From assembly GCA_041678625.1 (NCBI GenBank), contig JBAYNS010000035.1:1-9585 (forward strand): a stretch of 9,585 bases of DNA, written 5' to 3'. Every line of letters starts with the position of its first letter. The first letter of the stretch is position 1. The position numbers were made by a program, and so were the translations under genes. The notes beneath the pieces were generated by a model. That model was not told the origin of the DNA. It did not search any database and saw nothing but the letters and a program-made list of their open reading frames with translations. Positions 5,096 through 9,585 of this stretch are shown here, piece by piece. Source of the DNA: JBAYNS01 sp041678625. GTDB lineage: Bacteria > Patescibacteriota > Gracilibacteria > Peribacterales > Peribacteraceae.

Positions 5096-6715
5096 ATGAT
5101 TTTTCGCTGTTCCCTCTCTCGGCACAGTATCAACACACAGATCCTGACATGTCTCGGCTGCATTGCCGCAATGGCATCCACCCCTGCATACGCACAATCC
5201 CTGGAAGATGTTACCCTTATCCTCACTCCTCATTGTGCCATCGAAGACGTCAATACGGATGATACTATTCTTGGTCCAGTTCCTTGTGTAGAAACCCTGG
5301 TGTGCCTTGGATCAGGTCATTGCCCTGAATTTTCAGTGGAAGATCCTCAAACATTGCGTACCAGCACATTGAGCAAAGGCGATACGCTCGATATCGATAT
5401 CGTCGTACGCAATCTTCCGACACATGATATTCAACGCGCACGCGTATGGCTTTCTTACGACTCATCCGTCTTGCAAGGCACTTCTATAGAAATTGATGAT
5501 GCCTTTCCTCAAGTCACTCCCGGCGAAGAAGATTTTGACGTCGAGAACGGCTTTGTCATGATTGATGCCACCGCAGATACCACAAATATTCCGCATGATG
5601 AACGTCTGGTAATCGCCCGCGTGCGATTCACCGTGATCGACAATCCTGCCGGCGGCACGATTATCAGTTTCTACAATGTGCAACAGAGCGGACACACTGC
5701 TATTTTCCGTACCAGCGAAACAGATGCCGATGGTACGTACGCACTGGATATAGACCCCGGCTCTCTGCATGTGGTCTTCGCACGACAGGAAGGTGAAACC
5801 TGTGCGGAGAACGAAGAATGCGTGAGCGGTACGTGCCGTGATGGCACCTGTACCTCTTCACGCAAACTTGCCAATGGCGCATCCTGCACCATAGATACTC
5901 AATGCGAAAGCGGCGACTGCACTGACAGTATCTGCATCGGTGATGCTACTGAACCAGAGGAGCCATTACCACTGGAGACTGACGATGATATCGACGATGA
6001 GCAATCTTTCCTGCCCAATGGCAGTGCATGCACAGATGATACGGAGTGTGCCAGTTTCCTCTGCATGCGCGGCATATGCCGCGCTGATGGCGAAGTGCCG
6101 GACGGAGGAGCATGTACCGTTGATGAGGAATGTGAAAACGGACAATGCTCAGAAGGCATCTGTCAGGAAGAAGATAGTCTGACTACAACGTCAACGTCTT
6201 CTAGTCAAAACAATGACGGTGCTTTGGCTTCGACAGCTTTTTCCCTGTTGCAAGTTCGCAATCTGCGTGCCACAACAGAGAAGACTTCCGTGTACCTGGG
6301 ATGGGATGCCCTGCAGTCTTCTCAGCTTAAGGCATACAACATTTACTACGGGACAACATCTGGGCAATACATTCAGCGCAAGACCGTAGAGGGAAACATG
6401 CAGAGCCTGACCGTGCGCCCATTACCGGAAGGTACAACATACTATTTTGCTGTTCGAGCCATCAGCCAGCAGGATGAAGAGAGTGCCTTCAGTCAGGAAG
6501 TTTCCATTGCCGTTGGCAATCCTGCAACTTCCACGGCACCACTCGCTTTAGGCAACCAGCCTGCTCCAACAAATCCCGTCGGAGACGGTGATTCCGTACC
6601 TGGAGAAACCGGTGTTTCTTCCACGCTCCTCTTGTTCTTCATCCTTTCTGCCGCCATTGGCACTGCACTCGCCTTCCGGAGGCAAATTGTCCTTCCGGAA
6701 AATCCCAGCAAATAA
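5096..6715 (+). CDS. Surface-anchored cohesin-like / Cys-repeat / fibronectin III protein
   Basis: This looks like a modular cell-surface scaffold protein of 539 residues. In order: a signal peptide (hydrophobic about 14-28, probable cleavage after AYA at 31-33); a short cysteine-containing segment (C47, C64, C70, C76); and a cohesin-like beta domain about 87-228, with GDTLDIDIVVRNLP at 95-108 and LSYDSSVL at 119-126, the part most like cohesins. Then come four cysteine-rich repeats (236-356) split by an acidic linker (285-303), a Ser/Thr linker, and a fibronectin type III domain about 384-473 (YLGWDAL, YNIYYGT, TTYYFAVRAI). A Pro-rich linker leads to VPGETG at 501-506, a membrane helix about 509-527 and an RR tail. 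It starts 8 bp after the dockerin gene without a Shine-Dalgarno and ends 2 bp before the next. The cohesin call is by pattern only; a related immunoglobulin-like fold is possible. Confidence 0.85.
   Translation: MIFRCSLSRHSINTQILTCLGCIAAMASTPAYAQSLEDVTLILTPHCAIEDVNTDDTILGPVPCVETLVCLGSGHCPEFSVEDPQTLRTSTLSKGDTLDIDIVVRNLPTHDIQRARVWLSYDSSVLQGTSIEIDDAFPQVTPGEEDFDVENGFVMIDATADTTNIPHDERLVIARVRFTVIDNPAGGTIISFYNVQQSGHTAIFRTSETDADGTYALDIDPGSLHVVFARQEGETCAENEECVSGTCRDGTCTSSRKLANGASCTIDTQCESGDCTDSICIGDATEPEEPLPLETDDDIDDEQSFLPNGSACTDDTECASFLCMRGICRADGEVPDGGACTVDEECENGQCSEGICQEEDSLTTTSTSSSQNNDGALASTAFSLLQVRNLRATTEKTSVYLGWDALQSSQLKAYNIYYGTTSGQYIQRKTVEGNMQSLTVRPLPEGTTYYFAVRAISQQDEESAFSQEVSIAVGNPATSTAPLALGNQPAPTNPVGDGDSVPGETGVSSTLLLFFILSAAIGTALAFRRQIVLPENPSK
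5801..6163 (+). repeat. Four-unit cysteine repeat within the cohesin-like protein
   Basis: Residues 236-356 hold four copies of C-x5-C-x4-C-x4-C with identical spacing: C236/242/247/252, C264/270/275/280, C312/318/323/328 and C340/346/351/356. Copies 1-2 and copies 3-4 are each offset by exactly 28 residues, and most units begin with a G-x-x-C or G-x-C approach and contain a Cys-x-(S/N/D)-G-x-C-like core. The pairs are separated by an acidic linker. Sixteen cysteines outside the membrane imply eight disulfides. Confidence 0.9.
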
Positions 6716-6717
6716 CC

Positions 6718-7608
6718 ATGCCGAATCTGCATCCGCACTGGCAACCGACTGATGACGAAAACGAGATTCCTGTTCGTGCTGCTTCGTCCGCACGAGCAGT
6801 GAATGTCAATGCTGCCACGGTATCACGAAAACCGGCAGCCATTGTGGGCATGATGATCGTCATCGCTTTGGGAACTGTTCTCTTTCAGGGGGCAACATCT
6901 CTATCTCTGCGGGGAAGTATCCGTGACGATGTCGTCACGGTGCGCATCACTTCCGTTGGCCTGGATCCTCAGGACATTACCGTGAACGTAGGAACTACAA
7001 TCCGCTGGGTAAATGACCAGCCCGTTCCCCATATCATTGTTGCAGATACTCTGTGTGACGCAGACGACAACTGTCTGGTAACTCCAACTATCTTCAGTGG
7101 AGAAGAAGTGGAATTCACCATCACCGCGGATATTCCTGCAGGAACATACCCCTATTCTTCGGCAACCACTGCCAGTATCCAGGGAACCATTACGGTTGGT
7201 ACGCCATCTGCCGTATTCCCTACAACAATAGATAACGATGTGTTGGCAGAGAGCTCTGTAGCCGACGATGATGCATTGCCCGTACCCAAGGCGATCCTTG
7301 TGGATTCCCCATCTGCCCAAGAGCAGACATCTGTTCCAAGCGTACAAGTGGTCCAGCCAACGACAACGGCAGATGACCCTATTCCTGCACGGGTAGCCAC
7401 ACAACAGATCCCTACAAATCCTAATACCGTTTCTCAGCGATCCGCTGCACCAATTTCCACTGCTGATGTTTCCCATGCAGGCGCACCGGATGTCAGTACG
7501 CATAAGCCATTCACGCAACCGCAAACGGGACCGCGATCATGGTTTATTCTCGTTGCAAGTGTAGCGCTTCTTCTATTGATAAGTCGCAGAATACTGGTGT
7601 GGAAATAA
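6718..7608 (+). CDS. Membrane-anchored cupredoxin-like protein with degenerate copper site
   Basis: A polar cytoplasmic N-terminus (1-40) leads to a membrane helix (about 41-60, AAIVGMMIVIALGTVLF). A cupredoxin-like domain covers about 73-160: VTVRITSVGLDPQDITVNVG, then IRWVNDQPVPH with the first candidate His ligand, and PAGTYPYSSATTASIQGTI near the end. In copper-binding relatives that last stretch carries the Cys, His and Met ligands; here the aligned positions are Ser, Thr and Ile, so blue-copper electron transfer is unlikely. Two cysteines (LCDADDNC) could form a disulfide. A long Pro/Thr/Ser/Gln/Val-rich stalk (about 161-266) leads to QPQTG at 267-271, a second membrane helix about 275-288 and a basic tail. 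It starts 2 bp after the cohesin-like gene, so it is surely cotranscribed. Its role is unknown, perhaps structural or binding at the cell surface. Confidence 0.8.
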   Translation: MPNLHPHWQPTDDENEIPVRAASSARAVNVNAATVSRKPAAIVGMMIVIALGTVLFQGATSLSLRGSIRDDVVTVRITSVGLDPQDITVNVGTTIRWVNDQPVPHIIVADTLCDADDNCLVTPTIFSGEEVEFTITADIPAGTYPYSSATTASIQGTITVGTPSAVFPTTIDNDVLAESSVADDDALPVPKAILVDSPSAQEQTSVPSVQVVQPTTTADDPIPARVATQQIPTNPNTVSQRSAAPISTADVSHAGAPDVSTHKPFTQPQTGPRSWFILVASVALLLLISRRILVWK

Positions 7609-7818
7609 CATCGGCACAAAGAAATGCGCATGTGCAAGATGTAAACTATCGCGACGATATTTCAACGAACAGCATGACCGTGCATTCTCGTGTCATTTCC
7701 TGCTCCACAGCACGTTGTAATTTTTTGTAACAGATAATTTTCCAAACAGATTCGGTCGTTGACGCAGCTGTATGCGCTCACTAAAAGTGAAGCTAATAAT
7801 TTTTTCTTCCCCATCTCT
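7609..7818. other. Intergenic region with phased TTGTAA repeats and candidate promoters
   Basis: I see no gene here. TTGTAA occurs as a direct repeat at 7715-7720 and 7725-7730, one helical turn apart. A GATAAT (7733-7738) resembles a -10 but lacks a -35 at the right distance. TTGACG (7759-7764), a 17-bp spacer and TAAAAG (7782-7787) form a better candidate promoter for the gene at 7819. No convincing intrinsic terminator follows the surface operon. Confidence 0.4.
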
Positions 7819-8175
7819 ATGTCCCTCGCCCCCCTTGATCACACAGCTAATCCACCTGCATTACCTGACAGCGATGATTCTCCTCTTGTACACAATGGTC
7901 CTGCAATCGCATTGCCTACAACCTACCGGGATCTGCACAGAGTGCTGACGCAACTTATAGGAGACAATGATTATTCACTCTATCGCCATCGTCTCTTCCG
8001 CACCGATCCCGGCACACTCAGAGAACTAGAACGCTATGAAATGCCTCTGCTCAATGATCTGGATGCTGTCAAAGGCGAAAAACTTGATGAGACAATCTCG
8101 GCAAAGCAGAAACGATCAATTGAGAAAGTTTTTGCGTTGTTGCATGTACCACAGTCCTCCAACGGCCAGCATTAA
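7819..8175 (+). CDS. Hypothetical protein, 118 residues
   Basis: I do not recognise this protein. There is no signal peptide or membrane segment. Residues 1-33 are Pro/Asp-rich and probably disordered. From TTYRDLHRVLTQLIGDNDYSL (34-54) it looks mainly helical and soluble, with a charged C-terminal half (ELERYEMPLL at 69-78, then KQKRSIEKVFALLHV at 96-110). The ATG at 7819 is preferred; an in-frame TTG at 7759 would add 20 residues but sits inside the best -35 candidate. There is no Shine-Dalgarno, only a C/T-rich stretch before the ATG. It is monocistronic by position, 210 bp after the surface operon and 85 bp before the kinase-deaminase gene. Confidence 0.7.
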   Translation: MSLAPLDHTANPPALPDSDDSPLVHNGPAIALPTTYRDLHRVLTQLIGDNDYSLYRHRLFRTDPGTLRELERYEMPLLNDLDAVKGEKLDETISAKQKRSIEKVFALLHVPQSSNGQH

Positions 8176-8222
8176 CATTTCAGTGCATACGAATACAGAC
8201 GAAGGAATACGCTGAATCATCC

Positions 8223-8252
8223 TTGTCTCCGGGGACACCTAGGCAATACACT
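8223..8252 (+). promoter_or_regulatory. Putative leaderless promoter of the kinase-deaminase gene
   Basis: TTGTCT (8223-8228), an 18-bp spacer and TACACT (8247-8252) end 8 nt before the ATG at 8261. The -10 hexamer is identical to those proposed for holA and for the antitoxin gene, and the spacer length matches holA. The 8 nt between it and the ATG are GC-rich and contain no Shine-Dalgarno. Confidence 0.5.
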
Positions 8253-8260
8253 GGCCCCCT

Positions 8261-9289
8261 ATGCCACAGTACATCGGACTCACAGGCTCTATGGGCAGTG
8301 GAAAAGGGGAAATCGCCAAGACGCTTATGGAACGCGGTTTCCACTATATTTCCCTCTCGGATATGGTGCGCGAAGAGGCAACTCAACGGGGTCTGGAGCA
8401 CACACGCGAAAATCTGCAGAATGTCGGCAACGATCTGCGGAACAAAGGCGGAGCAGGAGCGTTGGGGAAACGAGTGTGCGAAGCAATTGCACAACAGGCC
8501 ACCACCAACTGGGTTATCGACGGTATTCGCAATCCGGGTGAAGTTGCTCAGTTGCGGGCACTCCCTCCTTTCCGCATGGTAGGCGTTAGTGCAGATCGAG
8601 AGCTGATTATCCGTCGCGTCATGGAACGTCAGCGTGAGGGAGCAATGCAGTTGAGTCGTGAGAACATTATCGAAAAACTTGAACGCGAGATGGGCAAAGG
8701 CGAACCTCCGGAAGGACAGCAGGTGAAGAAGTGTTTGGAAAACGTGGATTACTTTATCCTCAATGAAGGAACGCTCGATGACCTGAGCAGAAAGTTCGAA
8801 CATTTTCTGCGCTTGGAATCCGGAGAAGACCGCCCTACCTTTGATGAGATTTTCATGGAAATCGCCTACACGTGGGCCAAGCGCGCAACCTGCCTGCGGC
8901 GGCAGGTGGGAGCAGTGATCGCCAAAGATAAACAGCAACTCACTGCCGGCTACAATGGCGCACCGCGCGGTGTCCCCCACTGCGCGGAGCTCGGCGGCTG
9001 CCTGCGGGAAAAGATGAATATTCCCTCCGGCCAGCGGCATGAGATTTGCCGCGGGACGCACGCAGAGCAGAACGCCATCACGCAGGCGGCAAAATTCGGC
9101 ATCAATATCGAAGGATCGACGCTGTACTGTAATACCTTCCCCTGCGTGATTTGCACCAAGATGATCCTGAACGCAGGGATCTACACCGTGGTGTATGACT
9201 CGGACTACGATGATCCGCTCAGCAAAGAAATTCTGGGACAGCAATCACTGCTGAAACTTGTGCGGTACGAAGGACGACACATACGCTAA
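8261..9289 (+). CDS. P-loop nucleotide kinase-like / dCMP deaminase fusion protein
   Basis: Two domains are joined in 342 residues. The N-terminal half (about 1-185) is a P-loop kinase-like domain: GSMGSGKG at 9-16 (K15; the usual Ser/Thr after Lys is Gly), SDMVREEATQRGL at 33-45, VIDGIRNPGEV at 85-95 and NEGTLDDL at 168-175. These match the archaeal UPF0200 / dephospho-CoA-kinase-like family as I remember it. The C-terminal half (about 192-335) is a zinc-dependent dCMP deaminase, which turns dCMP into dUMP for dTTP synthesis. It has THAEQNAI at 266-273 (zinc H267, catalytic E269) and PCVIC at 294-298 (zinc C295, C298), with the extra CLREKMNIPSG segment usual in dCMP deaminases. Yeast Dcd1 also carries a kinase-like N-terminus. 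The kinase substrate is unknown. The start follows a -10 hexamer by 8 nt; no Shine-Dalgarno is present. Confidence 0.92.
   Translation: MPQYIGLTGSMGSGKGEIAKTLMERGFHYISLSDMVREEATQRGLEHTRENLQNVGNDLRNKGGAGALGKRVCEAIAQQATTNWVIDGIRNPGEVAQLRALPPFRMVGVSADRELIIRRVMERQREGAMQLSRENIIEKLEREMGKGEPPEGQQVKKCLENVDYFILNEGTLDDLSRKFEHFLRLESGEDRPTFDEIFMEIAYTWAKRATCLRRQVGAVIAKDKQQLTAGYNGAPRGVPHCAELGGCLREKMNIPSGQRHEICRGTHAEQNAITQAAKFGINIEGSTLYCNTFPCVICTKMILNAGIYTVVYDSDYDDPLSKEILGQQSLLKLVRYEGRHIR
9258..9287 (+). promoter_or_regulatory. Possible internal leaderless promoter for the 9296 ORF
   Basis: TTGTGC (9258-9263), an 18-bp spacer and TACGCT (9282-9287) lie within the last codons of the kinase-deaminase gene and end 8 nt before the ATG at 9296. 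The -35 and the spacer length are identical to those proposed for holA. Because it overlaps coding sequence it could be coincidence. Confidence 0.3.
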
Positions 9290-9295
9290 TCCCTT

Positions 9296-9538
9296 ATGCC
9301 AAGGATCTCAAAAAATTTGGGGAACGGAGAACCAGAGGTGACACTCGTCTTCCGCGTCAACACCTATCCCCTTTTCAGCACAGAAGCGAATGACCAACTC
9401 TCAGAGGAGATTAGCGCAATCGTAGACACTAATCGTTGTGCATTGAGTTGCACCACAGGCGAAGTGAAGCTCCGCCAGCTCACGCAGGCGGTTTCTTTTC
9501 ACTCACTTCGTGCCTCGCAGGGCGTAACCCGTCCGTAG
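9296..9538 (+). CDS. Small hypothetical protein, 80 residues
   Basis: I do not recognise this ORF. It begins 6 bp after the kinase-deaminase stop on the same strand, has an ATG preceded by C/T-rich sequence like other starts here, and ends with TAG. The protein is soluble, with a likely beta strand (EVTLVFRVNTYPLF, about 14-27) and a helix (about 31-43). Two cysteines lie at 48 and 52. Support is short length, spacing and the upstream hexamers only; no known domain backs it, so it may be spurious. The remaining 47 bp to the window edge hold nothing I can assign. Confidence 0.45.
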   Translation: MPRISKNLGNGEPEVTLVFRVNTYPLFSTEANDQLSEEISAIVDTNRCALSCTTGEVKLRQLTQAVSFHSLRASQGVTRP

Positions 9539-9585
9539 CAGGATCGCCTTTCAATTGAGACGCATTCATCCTCCAGCTTACGCTG

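Noticed and set aside
7777..7806. TCAC/GTGA hairpin followed by a T-run, terminator-like, before the gene at 7819
   Set aside because: The stem is only four pairs plus a bulged extension, the T-run is displaced by several bases, and it overlaps the proposed promoter of the next gene.
8179..8216. Imperfect hairpin TTCAGTGCAT ... ATACGCTGAA after the 7819 gene
   Set aside because: The 10-bp stem has one G-U pair and one mismatch, an 18-nt loop and no U-tract, so I could not support a terminator call.
8180..9244. Long open frame (354 codons) on the minus strand opposite the kinase-deaminase gene
   Set aside because: The plus strand shows intact P-loop and deaminase zinc motifs. The antisense product is Cys/His-rich but has no coherent motif or start signal.

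Overview
The window reads as a compact chromosomal segment of a small-genome bacterium with roughly balanced GC by eye. The most likely source is a member of the Patescibacteria/CPR, perhaps Peregrinibacteria-like. That assignment is an inference from four things: very tight packing; almost no Shine-Dalgarno sequences; secreted dockerin/cohesin-type proteins; and housekeeping genes (carB, greA, holA) scattered outside their usual operons. I see no rRNA, tRNA, CRISPR array, insertion sequence or prophage gene.

Layout. At 2-1954 is the 3' two thirds of carB (carbamoyl-phosphate synthase large subunit), cut by the window edge, whose sequence resembles the eukaryotic CAD/CPS1 branch more than the E. 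coli enzyme. Next on the same strand come greA (2035-2562) and a small charged helical protein of unknown function (2610-2999). holA (DNA polymerase III delta subunit) converges on them from the minus strand (3974-3003). Divergent from holA is a RelE-type toxin-antitoxin pair: ribbon-helix-helix antitoxin 4118-4339 and toxin 4336-4611. The intergenic region between holA and the pair carries abutting divergent promoters and repeated GATACACT motifs that may be operators.

The most interesting part is a three-gene surface module at 4758-7608, with gaps of only 8 and 2 bp. It encodes (i) a 109-residue exported protein that is little more than a type I dockerin; (ii) a 539-residue protein with a signal peptide, a cohesin-like domain, four perfectly spaced cysteine-rich repeats, a fibronectin type III domain and a C-terminal membrane anchor; and (iii) a 296-residue membrane protein with a cupredoxin-like domain that has lost most copper ligands. 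The last two both carry a Pro...Thr-Gly motif just before the terminal membrane helix. Together they suggest a minimal dockerin-cohesin scaffold on the cell surface, with no enzyme domain in the cluster.

The right end holds an unrecognised 118-residue protein (7819-8175), a P-loop kinase/dCMP deaminase fusion (8261-9289) and a small unrecognised ORF (9296-9538).

Three genome-wide habits are visible. At least five genes have a -10-like hexamer ending 7-9 nt before the start codon, which predicts leaderless mRNAs. Pyrimidine runs rather than Shine-Dalgarno sequences precede many other starts. Stop codons are TAG (6) and TAA (5), with a single TGA inside the toxin-antitoxin overlap.
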